Origin: Burkholderia pyrrocinia
Lineage (GTDB): Bacteria; Pseudomonadota; Gammaproteobacteria; Burkholderiales; Burkholderiaceae
Length of the DNA stretch: 64,000 bases
Direction of reading: 5' to 3'
Assembly: GCF_022809715.1 (NCBI RefSeq)
Contig: NZ_CP094460.1
Span: forward strand, 558,001-622,000
Positions 16,483-25,523 of the stretch are shown here, piece by piece. The notes under the pieces are model-generated. The model saw nothing but the letters and a program-made list of their open reading frames with translations, had not been told where the DNA came from and ran no database searches. Position numbers and translations under genes: made by a program. Numbering within the stretch: the first letter of the stretch is position 1; the number at the start of each line of letters is the position of its first letter.

Positions 16483-19400
16483 TCAGTGTCCGGCCTGGCG
16501 CGCGCGCCGGCGGGCCAGCCGCGAATGCACGCCGCCGAACACGAGCGGCACGAACAGCAAGGTCGAAACGGTTGCGAACAGCAGCCCGCCGATCACCGCG
16601 CGGCCGAGCGGCGCGTTCTGCTCGGCGCCTTCGCCGAGACCGAGCGCCATCGGCACCATGCCGATGATCATCGCGAGCGCCGTCATCAGCACCGGCCGGA
16701 TCCGCGTCGCGCCGGCCTCCAGCGCGGCCGTGAGCGGCGGCGCGCCGGCCGCGAGCCGCTGGCGCGCGAACGACACCACGAGAATGCTGTTCGCGGTCGC
16801 GACGCCCACCGTCATGATCGCGCCCGTCAGCGCGGGCACGCTCAGGTGCGTGCCGGTGATGAACAGCATCCACGCGATGCCGGCGAGCGCGGCCGGCATC
16901 GCGCTGATAATGATCAGCGGGTCGAGCCACGACTGGAAATTGACGACGATCAGCAGGTAGACGAGCACGATCGCCATCGCGACACCCGCGCCGAGGCCGA
17001 TATACGACGTGCGCATCGTCTCGATCTGGCCGCGCATCGTCAGCTCGGTGCCGCGCGGCAGGCTCGCGCGCGTGTCGGACACGATGCGGTCGATCTCGCC
17101 CGCGACCGAGCCGAGGTCGCGGCCCTCGACGCTCACGTACAGGTCGATCGCCGGGCGGATGTTGTAGTGCGTGATCACGGCCGGATTCGCGGCGGTGCGC
17201 ACCTGCACGAGGTTGCCGAGCAGTTGCAGCGGCATGCCGCTGCGGCCGCTGGCCGAGATCGGCGTGCCGAGCAGGTCGTCGACCGACGAGATGTTGTATT
17301 GCGGGGTCTGGATCTGCAGCGGGTACTGGACGCCCGTCTTCGGGTTGATCCAGAACGACGGCGTCGTCTGCGAACTGCCGGACAGCGAGATCAGCATGTT
17401 CTGCGCGACGTTCTGCGCGGAGAGGTTGAGCTGCTGCATGCGCGTACGATCCATGTCGGCCAGCAGGGTCGGCTCGTCGTTGCGTTGCAGCACGTGCACG
17501 TCGACGGCGCCGGGGATTTGCCTGATCTTTTTCATCAGGTTGCTCGCGATAGTCATGTTACTCGCGAGATCGTTGCCGAGCACCTGCACGTCGATCGCGG
17601 CCGGCTGACCGAAGTTGAGGATCTGCGTGATGATGTCCGACGGCTGGAAGAAGAATTCGACGCCCGGGAAGCGTTCGGGCAGCAGCTTGCGCAGCGTCTG
17701 TACGTAATGCGTGGTCGCGCGGTGGCCGGGCTTCAGCGCGATCAGCAGCTCGCCGTCGAGCGTGCCGATGGTGCCGGCATTGCTGTACGACAGGTTGATG
17801 CCGCTGACGGGCAGGCCGAGGTTGTCGACGATCGCGCCGAGCTCGTCGGGCGGCACGACTTCGCGGATCACGCGCTCGACCCGGTCCGCGAGGCGCGCGG
17901 TTTCCTCGATCCGGTAGCCGGTCGGCGCGCGCATGTGCAGCCGGATGTTGCCGGAATCGGCATTCGGGAAGAAGTCGCGGCCCAGCGCGAACACGAGGCC
18001 CGTCGACAGCACGCAGAAGCCGAGGAAGCACATCGCGTAGAAGCGGCGCCGCACGAGCAGCATGCTCAGCAGCACGATGTACCACGCGCGCAGCCGCTCG
18101 AACGCGTCGTTGAACGCATGATGCAGGCGTGCGAAACGCGACGTCGCATGATCGGGGCCCGTGCTCGCCTGCTGCGGGCGGAACAGCAGCATCGCAAGCG
18201 TCGGCACGAGCGTGCGCGACAGCACGTACGACGCGAGCATCGCGAACACGACGGCTTCCGCGAGCGGCACGAACAGGAAGCGCGCGACGCCCGTCAGGAA
18301 GAACATCGGCACGAACACGATGCAGATGCACAGCGTCGACACGAACGCGGGCACCGCGATTTCGCCGGCGCCTTCGAGGATCGCCTCGTGCAGGTCCGTA
18401 CTGAACGACGACCCCCACGCTCCCTTCGGTCGCTGCCCCCCGAGGGGGGCGCTCGGCACGCTTGGGGCGGCCCGGCGCATGCCGAGATGCAGGTGCCGCT
18501 CGATGTTCTCGATCGTGACGGTCGCGTCGTCGACCAGGATCCCGACCGCGAGCGCGAGCCCGCCGAGCGTCATGATGTTGATGGTCTCGCCGAGCGCCGA
18601 CAGCGCGATCAGCGACGTGAAGATCGACAGCGGAATCGAGATCGCGATGATCAGCGTGCTGCGCCAGTTGCCGAGGAACAGCAGGATCATCATCGCGGTC
18701 AGCACGGCCGCGATCAACGCCTCGTGGATCACGCCCTGGACGGCCGCGTTGACGAACACCGACTGGTCGAACAGCGGCGTGATCGTGAGCCCTTCGGGAA
18801 GCGTCGGAATTACCTTCGGCAGCAGCGCCTTCAGGTCCGACACGACCTTGAGCGTCGACGCGTCGCCGCTTTTCAGGATCGACACGAGCACGCCGCGCTG
18901 GCCGTTCTGGCGCACGACGTTGGTCTGCGGCGCGAAGCCGTCGCGCACGGACGCGACCTCGCGCAGGTAGGTCGTCGCGCCGTTGACGGTCTGGATCGGC
19001 AGGTTGTTGATGTCGGCGACCGTGTCTGCCGACGCGTTCGTGTCGATCCGGTATTCGGTCTGGCCCATCTTCGCGGTGCCGGTCGGCAGCACGAGGTTCT
19101 GCGCGTTGACCGCGTTGACGATGTCGGCCGGCGTGAGGCCCTTCGCGAGCAGCGCCTGCGGATCGAGATCGATCGCGACCACGCGCGTGCGGCCGCCGTA
19201 CGGGAACGGCACCTGCGCGCCGGGAATCGTGATCAGTTGCGGGCGCAGGAAGTTCAGTGCGATGTCCGCGAGCGACTGTTCGCTGAGCGTCGTGCTCGAC
19301 AGCCCGAGCTGGATCACCGGGATGCTCGACGCGGAATAGGTGATCACGAGCGGCGGCGTCGCGCCTTGCGGCATCTGCCGCACGATCGCCTGCGCGGACG

Positions 19401-19731
19401 ACACCGTCTGCGCGATCGCCGTCTGCACGTTCGCGCCGGGCTGCAGGAACACCTTCACGACCGCGATGCCGGGCAGCGACGTCGACTCGACATGCTGGAT
19501 GTTGTTGACGGTCGTCGTCAGGATCCGTTCATGCACGGCCGTGATGCGGTTCGTCATCTCCGTCGCGGAGAAGCCGCTGTAATTCCAGATCACGCTGATC
19601 ACGGGGATGTTGATCGCGGGCAGCACGTCGACCGGCGTGCGCATCAGCGCAAGCGGCGTGGCCAGCACGATCATGATGGCCATGACGATGAACGTGTAGG
19701 GGCGCCTGAGCGCGAGATTGACGATCCACAT
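16483..19731 (-). CDS. RND multidrug efflux pump (HAE1-like)
   Basis: Inner-membrane RND transporter (1082 aa), a proton-driven exporter. The start MWIVNLALRRPYTFIV begins transmembrane helix 1; two repeats of helices and periplasmic porter loops follow. The proton-relay Asp pair is seen in VGILVDDATVTIEN (helix 4). The pump is about 30 residues longer than relatives because of an extra segment at residues 418-446, between NIERHLHLG and LHEAILEGAGE, on the cytoplasmic side after helix 4; it coincides with a palindromic repeat in the DNA. The gene is first in a five-gene operon (pump, adaptor, NodT channel, regulator, sensor), and the 229 bp upstream before the Crp-type gene should hold the promoter, although I see no convincing hexamers. 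Organic solvents, aromatic compounds or drugs are more likely substrates than metals, because the pump resembles HAE1 types. Confidence 0.93.
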   Translation of the reverse strand: MWIVNLALRRPYTFIVMAIMIVLATPLALMRTPVDVLPAINIPVISVIWNYSGFSATEMTNRITAVHERILTTTVNNIQHVESTSLPGIAVVKVFLQPGANVQTAIAQTVSSAQAIVRQMPQGATPPLVITYSASSIPVIQLGLSSTTLSEQSLADIALNFLRPQLITIPGAQVPFPYGGRTRVVAIDLDPQALLAKGLTPADIVNAVNAQNLVLPTGTAKMGQTEYRIDTNASADTVADINNLPIQTVNGATTYLREVASVRDGFAPQTNVVRQNGQRGVLVSILKSGDASTLKVVSDLKALLPKVIPTLPEGLTITPLFDQSVFVNAAVQGVIHEALIAAVLTAMMILLFLGNWRSTLIIAISIPLSIFTSLIALSALGETINIMTLGGLALAVGILVDDATVTIENIERHLHLGMRRAAPSVPSAPLGGQRPKGAWGSSFSTDLHEAILEGAGEIAVPAFVSTLCICIVFVPMFFLTGVARFLFVPLAEAVVFAMLASYVLSRTLVPTLAMLLFRPQQASTGPDHATSRFARLHHAFNDAFERLRAWYIVLLSMLLVRRRFYAMCFLGFCVLSTGLVFALGRDFFPNADSGNIRLHMRAPTGYRIEETARLADRVERVIREVVPPDELGAIVDNLGLPVSGINLSYSNAGTIGTLDGELLIALKPGHRATTHYVQTLRKLLPERFPGVEFFFQPSDIITQILNFGQPAAIDVQVLGNDLASNMTIASNLMKKIRQIPGAVDVHVLQRNDEPTLLADMDRTRMQQLNLSAQNVAQNMLISLSGSSQTTPSFWINPKTGVQYPLQIQTPQYNISSVDDLLGTPISASGRSGMPLQLLGNLVQVRTAANPAVITHYNIRPAIDLYVSVEGRDLGSVAGEIDRIVSDTRASLPRGTELTMRGQIETMRTSYIGLGAGVAMAIVLVYLLIVVNFQSWLDPLIIISAMPAALAGIAWMLFITGTHLSVPALTGAIMTVGVATANSILVVSFARQRLAAGAPPLTAALEAGATRIRPVLMTALAMIIGMVPMALGLGEGAEQNAPLGRAVIGGLLFATVSTLLFVPLVFGGVHSRLARRRARQAGH
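18394..18480. repeat. REP-like palindromic element inserted in frame in the RND gene
   Basis: The 87-bp block has a GCCCCCC-GA-GGGGGGC palindrome (18435-18450) flanked by GCTCCCTTCGGTCGCT on one side and GCTCGGCACGCTTGGGGC on the other. This composition is the hallmark of dispersed intergenic palindromic repeats in Burkholderiales. Here it is read through without a stop, adding 29 codons rich in Gly, Pro, Ser and Arg. No second copy is in this window. Confidence 0.75.
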
Positions 19732-19960
19732 GGAGGCAGCGGGACAGGCGGTGATCAGGCGTCGGTGAAGGGAACCCGAATGATAGGCGTCGGCGTGGAA
19801 CGGGTTACTGTCGCGAAACTGGCGGAATTGTCAGGTTGGGCGCGCGGTCGCCGCCGGCCGATTCTGCTGACGAAATACGTGCGCCCGCTGCGACCCGCGA
19901 ACGGCTGCGGCAACGTCAGCGTACGTCGTGCCGGTGGCGGTTTCGCTCATCGCGCCGCGC

Positions 19961-20716
19961 TCAGATCTGCTCCATCCCGAAGCGCGCGAGCGCACCCAGA
20001 TCGACGACCTCGATCTGGTTGTACGCGAGCCGCAGCGCGCCGAGCTTCTCGAGCTGCTGCAGCGCCTGGTTGATCCGCTGCCGCGACACGCCGACGAGCA
20101 TCCCCAGTTCCTCCTGCGAGATCGACAGCGACGGGCCGGTGTCCGGGTACAGGGCTGGGTTGAAAAGCTGCGCGAGCGACTGCGCGACGCGCGCGTCGAC
20201 GTCGAGCAGCCGGCTGTTCTGGATCGACGCGATGAATTCGCCCATCCGGTTGTTCAACTGGTGGATCACGAAGCGCGTGAACGGCAGGCTCGTGTCGAGC
20301 AGCGCATGGAACGTGTCGACCGGCACGAACAGCACGGTCGAGCGCTGGATCGCGACGACCTCGTACTTGCGCAGCTCGCGCTTGATCACGCTGCCTTCGC
20401 CGAACCAGCCGCCCGACGGCACGCCCGAAAACGTGCAGCCGCGCCCCGACGCATTGAAGATCGCCAGCTTCAGCAGCCCGCGATGCACGCCGATCCAGTA
20501 TTCGGACGGCGCGAGCCGGTGCGCGATCACGTCGCCGGCCTCGCACTGCTCGACGTGCGACTGCGCGAGCACCAGCGCCTGGTGCTCGGGCGCGAGCGTG
20601 CGGAACCACGCGCACTGGCCGAACAGCGTCGACAGCGCCGGCAACGGGCCCGGTTCGGGAAGCGCGTCGGCCGGGAGGGCGGCCGCGTCGGGCGGCGCAA
20701 CGTGGTGGTCGTGCAT
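19961..20716 (-). CDS. Crp/Fnr-family transcriptional regulator
   Basis: 251-aa regulator with a cyclic-nucleotide-binding-type beta-roll (residues about 40-150, including GEGSVIKRE), a dimer helix, and a C-terminal Crp helix-turn-helix (SQEELGMLVGVSRQRINQAL, about residues 198-218). No Fnr-type N-terminal cysteine cluster is present, so it does not look like an oxygen sensor. The N-terminal 30 residues are Pro/Ala-rich. It is divergent from an acyl-CoA synthetase with a perfect TCTGTC/GACAGA palindrome between them, so it probably controls both itself and that gene. Confidence 0.9.
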   Translation of the reverse strand: MHDHHVAPPDAAALPADALPEPGPLPALSTLFGQCAWFRTLAPEHQALVLAQSHVEQCEAGDVIAHRLAPSEYWIGVHRGLLKLAIFNASGRGCTFSGVPSGGWFGEGSVIKRELRKYEVVAIQRSTVLFVPVDTFHALLDTSLPFTRFVIHQLNNRMGEFIASIQNSRLLDVDARVAQSLAQLFNPALYPDTGPSLSISQEELGMLVGVSRQRINQALQQLEKLGALRLAYNQIEVVDLGALARFGMEQI

Positions 20717-20765
20717 GGGTGAGGGTTTGCGAGGTTAGGGATAACGCGCAGCGCTCGAAAGGCAC

Positions 20766-20785
20766 TCTGTCGTTTCGATGACAGA
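20766..20785. promoter_or_regulatory. palindromic operator between Crp-type gene and acyl-CoA synthetase gene
   Basis: TCTGTCGTTTCGATGACAGA: 6-bp arms in perfect dyad symmetry around an 8-bp spacer, 50 bp upstream of the Crp-type start and 100 bp upstream of the synthetase start. Arm length and spacing fit a Crp/Fnr dimer, though the arms differ from the E. coli TGTGA and TTGAT cores. Confidence 0.65.
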
Positions 20786-20884
20786 CGGCTCACAATAACG
20801 CCCGTTAGGCTGTCGGCAATTGAACCACATCAAAACGATCCGGGGTGCATGCACCCCGGTCGACAGAACACGGGAGACAGGATC

Positions 20885-22537
20885 ATGACGCAGATGTTCG
20901 AGGCCGGGCTCGGCCGCCGCGATGCCAATTACGTACCGCTCACCCCGATCGACTTCCTGGTCCGGACGGCGGAAGTCTATGGCGAGCGCCTCGCGATCGT
21001 GCACGGCGACGTGCGGCGCACGTGGGGCGAGACCTACACGCGCGCGAAGCAGCTGGCGAGCGCGCTCGCGCGGGCCGGCGTCGAGCGCGGCGACACCGTC
21101 GCCGCGATGCTGCCGAACATCCCCGCGATGGTCGAGGCGCACTTCGGCGTGCCGATGGCCGGCGCGGTGCTCAACACGATCAACACGCGGCTCGACGTGC
21201 CGTCGGTGCTGTTCATGCTGCGTCACGGCGAGGCGAAGGTGCTGATCGTCGATACCGAATACGCGGAGTTCGCGCATCGTGCTGCGCTCGAGGTGCCGGG
21301 CCTGAAGATCGTCAGCGTCGCCGATGCGATGCCGGCCGATCCCGACCGGTTCGCGGGCGCGACCGACTACGAAGCGTTCATCGCCGGCGGCGATGCCGAC
21401 TACGCATGGACGCCGCCCGCCGACGAATGGGATGCGATCGCGCTGAACTACACGTCCGGCACGACCGGCGACCCGAAGGGCGTGGTCTACCACCATCGCG
21501 GCGCGTATCTGGCGGCGATCAGCAACATCCTCGAATGGGACATGCCGAAGCACGCGGTGTATCTGTGGACGCTGCCGATGTTCCATTGCAACGGCTGGTG
21601 CTTCCCGTGGGCCGTCGCGGCGCGCGCGGGCGTGAACGTGTGCCTGCGCAGGTTCGACGCGAAGACGGTATTCGACCTGATTCGCCGCGAACGCATCACG
21701 CACTATTGCGGCGCGCCGATCGTGCAGAGCGCGATCGCGAACGCGCCGGCCGAATTCCGCGAAGGGATCGACCACACGGTGCACGCGATGGTCGCGGGCG
21801 CGGCGCCCGCGCCGGCGGTGATCGCGAAGATGAAGGAGATCGGTTTCGACCTGCTGCACGTGTACGGGCTGACCGAGGTCTACGGCCCCGCGACCGTGTG
21901 CGCGAAGCAGGCGCACTGGGAAGCGCTGCCGGATGAAGAGCGCGCGCGGCTCAATGCGCGCCAGGGCGTGCGCTACCACCTCGAAGCGGGCGCGACGGTG
22001 CTCGATCCCGACACGATGGCGCCGGTGCCGGCCGACGGCGAGACGCTCGGCGAGATCATGTTCCGCGGCAACATCTGCATGAAGGGCTACCTGAAGAACC
22101 CGCACGCGACCGACGAGGCGTTCCACGGCGGCTGGTTCCATACCGGCGATCTGGGCGTGCTGACACCGGACGGCTATATCCGCATCAAGGATCGCCGCAA
22201 GGACATCATCATCTCGGGCGGCGAGAACATCTCGAGCATCGAGGTCGAGGACGCGCTGTACCGGCATCCGGCCGTCGCGGTTGCGGCCGTCGTCGCGATG
22301 CCCGACCCGAAATGGGGCGAGGTGCCGTGCGCGTTCGTCGAGTTGCGCGAAGGCGCGCGCGCGACCGAGGAGGAGATCGTCGCGCACTGCCGGCAACTGC
22401 TCGCGGGCTTCAAGGTGCCGAAGGTCGTGCGCTTCGGCGAGCTGCCGAAAACGTCGACCGGCAAGATCCAGAAGTTCCAGCTGCGCAATGCGGTCGGGTC
22501 GGACAAGGCGATCGACCTGGCGGGCGACAAGAAGTAG
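20885..22537 (+). CDS. AMP-dependent acyl-CoA synthetase (medium/long-chain type)
   Basis: ANL-superfamily ligase (550 aa) that activates a carboxylic acid to acyl-AMP and then acyl-CoA. It has the P-loop-like YTSGTTGDPKGV (residues about 178-190), the VYGLTEVYGP segment, the adenylate-binding YLKNPHATDEAFHGGWFHTGDLG region and the C-terminal ISGGENISS/TSTGKIQKF with the catalytic lysine. It looks like the Burkholderia group annotated as fatty-acid or 3-methylmercaptopropionyl-CoA ligases; exact substrate unknown. ATG 20885 follows GGGAGACAGG; the frame extends 12 codons earlier without a ribosome-binding site. Confidence 0.9.
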   Translation: MTQMFEAGLGRRDANYVPLTPIDFLVRTAEVYGERLAIVHGDVRRTWGETYTRAKQLASALARAGVERGDTVAAMLPNIPAMVEAHFGVPMAGAVLNTINTRLDVPSVLFMLRHGEAKVLIVDTEYAEFAHRAALEVPGLKIVSVADAMPADPDRFAGATDYEAFIAGGDADYAWTPPADEWDAIALNYTSGTTGDPKGVVYHHRGAYLAAISNILEWDMPKHAVYLWTLPMFHCNGWCFPWAVAARAGVNVCLRRFDAKTVFDLIRRERITHYCGAPIVQSAIANAPAEFREGIDHTVHAMVAGAAPAPAVIAKMKEIGFDLLHVYGLTEVYGPATVCAKQAHWEALPDEERARLNARQGVRYHLEAGATVLDPDTMAPVPADGETLGEIMFRGNICMKGYLKNPHATDEAFHGGWFHTGDLGVLTPDGYIRIKDRRKDIIISGGENISSIEVEDALYRHPAVAVAAVVAMPDPKWGEVPCAFVELREGARATEEEIVAHCRQLLAGFKVPKVVRFGELPKTSTGKIQKFQLRNAVGSDKAIDLAGDKK

Positions 22538-22572
22538 ACGGCGGGCGGCCACCGGCCGCCGCCGGTCGACGC

Positions 22573-24555
22573 TCATGCGTCGCGTTCGAGCCGGAACACG
22601 CTGACGGCTTCGGACAGTTGCGCGGCCTGGTCGCGCAGTGCGACGGCCGCGCGCTCGGCGTCCGAGATCAGCGTCGCGTTCTGCTGCGTGGCTTCCCCGA
22701 TCTGCGTGACGGCCTGGTTCACCTGCTCGATGCCGGTCGATTGCTCTCGCGATGCAGAGCTGATCTCGCCGATCAGCGTGCGGACCTGATCGACGCGGGC
22801 GACGATGTCGCGCATCGTGCCGCGCGCCGCGTCCGCGATTCGGTACCCCTGTTCGACGGTCGTCGACGATTCGGCGCTCAGCGCGTCGATTTCCTTGACC
22901 GCGGCCGCGCTGCGCTGCGCGAGCGCGCGCACTTCGGCCGCGACCACCGCGAAGCCCTTGCCGTGCTCGCCCGCGCGCGCGGCTTCGACGGCAGCGTTCA
23001 GCGCCAGGATGTTGGTCTGGAACGCGATGCCTTCGATCGCGCCCGTGATTTCGGCGATCCGGCGCGTTGCGCGGCCGATTTCGTCCATCGTCGCGACCAC
23101 GCGCTGCACCGCCGCGTCGCCGTCGGTCGCGGCGGTCGATGCGTTCGCGACCAGCGCATTCGCTTGCGCCGCGTGCTCGGCGTTCTGCTGCACGGCGGCC
23201 GTGATCTGCTCCATGCTGGCCGCCGTCTGTTCGACGCTGCTCGCCTGCGTCGCGATCCGCGCGGCGATGTCGCCGCTGCCGGCCGCGATGCCGACCATGC
23301 CGCGCGCGATGTCGGCCGAGCCGCTGCGCACCTGCGCGACGATCCGCGCCAGGCCGTCGCCGATCCCGTCGACCGCCTGCACGAGCCGGCCGATCTCGTC
23401 GTTGCGCGTGGCGCCGCGTGCCGCCTCGCCGTCGCGAATCCGCACGCTGAGGTCGCCCGCAGCGTAGCGTTCGGACGCGCGTGCCGCCGCATCGAGCGGC
23501 CGGCTCACGACGCGCTTCACGACCACGACGAACAGCGCCGCGAACGCCGCGACGAGCACGCCGGCGATCATCAGGAAGCGGTCGCGGAGGGTGCGCATGC
23601 CGGCGAGCAGTTCGTCGTCGATTGCGATGCCGCCAACCAGCCACTGCCACTGCGGAATCGTCGTGAACGACACGAACTTCGCGGTTGGCTGGCTGTCGTG
23701 CGCGGCCGGGTCGGCCGACGTATACGCGAGCCGGCCGTGGCCGGCCGCGAGCATCTGCGTGTACGGCGCGCGCGCGTCGTCGGCGCGTTGGCCGGCTGCA
23801 TCGGGATGGACGACGAAGGTGCCGCGCGATGCGCCCGGCGACGCGTCGAGCACGAAATAGTAGCCGTTCTCGCCGACCTTCAACGCACGGATGCCGTCCT
23901 GGACGACTTGCAACTCCGCGCCGACGTCGAGACCGACGAACAGCGCGCCGATCACGCGGCCGGTTGCATCGGTGACCGGCTTGTACTGCGTGATGTACTG
24001 CCGGCCGAACAGTTTGGCGAGGCCCGTGTAGCTGCGCCCGGCGACGAGCGGCGCGTACGCGGGGCTCGCGCGATCGAGGCGCGTGCCGACCGCGCGTGCC
24101 CCGTCCTGTTTCTTCAGCGACGTCGTGATGCGCACGAAATCGTCGCCGTCGCGCGCGAAGATCGTCGCGATCGCGCCGCTTTTCTTCAGGAACTGGTCGG
24201 GAATCGAGTAGTCGAGGTCGAGCGGCTGGCCGCCCGCGGACAGCGTGGGCGCGGCGACGCCGCCGATGTCGACGGTGCGCGCCGGGTCGAGCGAGAAATC
24301 GGCCGGCAGGAAACTCGCGAACAGCGACATCGAGCGACTGGCTTCGGCCGACAGTGCCTTGTCGAACATCTCGACCATCGCACGGATCGACTGCTCCTTG
24401 TCGGAGATTCGCGCGTGCGCCTCGTCCGCGAGTTGCTGGCTGGCGAAATGGGCGAGCGCCCACGCGAAAACGGTGAACAGCAGTGCAACGAGCGCGCACG
24501 CCAGCGCGGCAAGACGCGCGCCGACGCTCACCCGGCCCAATTGGGTCAATCTCAT
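22573..24555 (-). CDS. methyl-accepting chemotaxis protein with Cache sensor
   Basis: Transmembrane chemoreceptor (660 aa). Helix 1 (residues about 13-35), a periplasmic region of about 270 residues containing a Cache_3/Cache_2-type sensor ([14 protein letters not shown] to [12 protein letters not shown]), helix 2 near residue 330, a HAMP domain, and a long coiled-coil signalling domain whose hairpin tip is recognisable at [20 protein letters not shown]. The C-terminus ends in RLERDA and lacks a CheR-tethering pentapeptide. ATG 24555 is preferred to the one 13 codons upstream because the membrane helix follows directly. It is a lone receptor gene; the ligand cannot be inferred. Confidence 0.92.
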   Translation of the reverse strand: MRLTQLGRVSVGARLAALACALVALLFTVFAWALAHFASQQLADEAHARISDKEQSIRAMVEMFDKALSAEASRSMSLFASFLPADFSLDPARTVDIGGVAAPTLSAGGQPLDLDYSIPDQFLKKSGAIATIFARDGDDFVRITTSLKKQDGARAVGTRLDRASPAYAPLVAGRSYTGLAKLFGRQYITQYKPVTDATGRVIGALFVGLDVGAELQVVQDGIRALKVGENGYYFVLDASPGASRGTFVVHPDAAGQRADDARAPYTQMLAAGHGRLAYTSADPAAHDSQPTAKFVSFTTIPQWQWLVGGIAIDDELLAGMRTLRDRFLMIAGVLVAAFAALFVVVVKRVVSRPLDAAARASERYAAGDLSVRIRDGEAARGATRNDEIGRLVQAVDGIGDGLARIVAQVRSGSADIARGMVGIAAGSGDIAARIATQASSVEQTAASMEQITAAVQQNAEHAAQANALVANASTAATDGDAAVQRVVATMDEIGRATRRIAEITGAIEGIAFQTNILALNAAVEAARAGEHGKGFAVVAAEVRALAQRSAAAVKEIDALSAESSTTVEQGYRIADAARGTMRDIVARVDQVRTLIGEISSASREQSTGIEQVNQAVTQIGEATQQNATLISDAERAAVALRDQAAQLSEAVSVFRLERDA

Positions 24556-24719
24556 ACGGCATCCTGAGTGGGGAGGGAGAGGGGCGGAACGCACGCGTCA
24601 CCGCACACCGTAAGGAATACGGCAGCTTCGGCGAATTCTTTAGCGGTGCGGAGCCGGTGGCGGCGCGAGCAGGCGCCAGCGACGGAGGAAAGGTCGCGTC
24701 AGTACCGTCAGTACCGTTA

Positions 24720-25148
24720 TTACGTCACGAGCCACGCGACGGCCAGGTAACGGCCGACCTTCGCGAGCGTGACGATCGCGACAAAGGTCGGCAGCGGCTC
24801 GCGCAGCACGCCGGCGATCATCGTCAGCGGATCGCCGATCACCGGCGCCCAGCTCAGTAGCAGCGACCAGCGGCCGTAGCGCGCATACCAGCGCTCGGCG
24901 CGCGCGAGCGCGGACGGCTTGACCGGAAACCAGCGGCGGTCGCGGAAATGCTCGATGCCGCGCCCGAGCGCCCAGTTGATCACGGAGCCGGCGACGTTGC
25001 CGATGCTCGCGACGAGCACCAGCGCCCACACGGGTTCGCGCCCGGCGAGCAGCAGGCCGGCGAGCACGGCTTCGGACTGGAGCGGCAACAGGGTCGCGGC
25101 GACCATCGACACGGCGAACAGGCCGCCGTAAGTGAGCAATTCGGACAT
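24720..25148 (-). CDS. YqaA/DedA-type membrane protein
   Basis: Small polytopic protein (142 aa) of the VTT/DedA superfamily, YqaA subgroup. Helices at residues 5-25, 40-60 and 95-140 and the motif SIGNVAGSVINWALGRG are visible, with the re-entrant SLLLSWAPVIGDPLTMIAG segment. Homologues have been linked to lipid scrambling and membrane stress, but no function is proven for this subgroup. The octanucleotide array begins 53 bp upstream of its ATG, inside the probable promoter region. Confidence 0.85.
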   Translation of the reverse strand: MSELLTYGGLFAVSMVAATLLPLQSEAVLAGLLLAGREPVWALVLVASIGNVAGSVINWALGRGIEHFRDRRWFPVKPSALARAERWYARYGRWSLLLSWAPVIGDPLTMIAGVLREPLPTFVAIVTLAKVGRYLAVAWLVT

Positions 25149-25200
25149 CGCGCGATTGTACCGGCCGTATGCCGGCCGCCGTGGGGCATGCTGTCGGCGG

Positions 25201-25376
25201 TTTGGTGGTTTGGTGGTTTGGTGGTTTGGTGGTTTGGTGGTTTGGTGGTTTGGTGGTTTGGTGGTTTGGTGGTTTGGTGGTTTGGTGGTTTGGCGGTTTG
25301 GCAGTTCAGCGGCTCAACGATTCAGCGGTTTAGCGGCTCAATGGCTCACTGCGTCACTGCGTCAGCGGTTCACTGG
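25201..25376. repeat. octanucleotide tandem repeat tract
   Basis: Eleven exact copies of TTTGGTGG (25201-25288) are followed by about eleven degraded 8-base units still in phase (TTTGGCGG, TTTGGCAG, TTCAGCGG, CTCAACGA, TTCAGCGG, TTTAGCGG and so on) to 25376. The plus strand has regularly spaced GG doublets that could form two-tier G-quadruplexes. It lies between the YqaA gene start and the end of a LysE gene and is not part of either. The rest of the 375-bp gap (25149-25200, 25377-25523) shows no gene or clear signal. Confidence 0.95.
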
Positions 25377-25523
25377 GGCACGCGGCATCGGCGGTCCCGA
25401 ACAATAGATGCGAGATCACCAACTTGCCGACGGGTTCGTCGTTGAGCGCGCCCGCGAGCTGCGGCGGCGGAAAAACCGTATCGGGTTTCAGCAGCCGCGG
25501 CCGTTCGAGGTTGCGCTGCTTGC

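Noticed and set aside
16486..20073. Very long open frame on the plus strand opposite the RND genes
   Set aside because: It is a shadow of the RND and adaptor genes: composition is Arg/His/Asp-rich with no domain, and the minus strand gives clear, full-length families over the same bases.
25201..25376. CRISPR-like appearance of repeated units
   Set aside because: Units are 8 bp and directly abutting, without spacers or cas genes; it is a simple-sequence array.
24948..25445. Plus-strand frame that reads through the octanucleotide array as a Val-Trp-Trp-Phe-Gly-Gly repeat
   Set aside because: No family similarity, and it is antisense to the YqaA-type gene at its start. The periodic peptide is a trivial result of an 8-base repeat.
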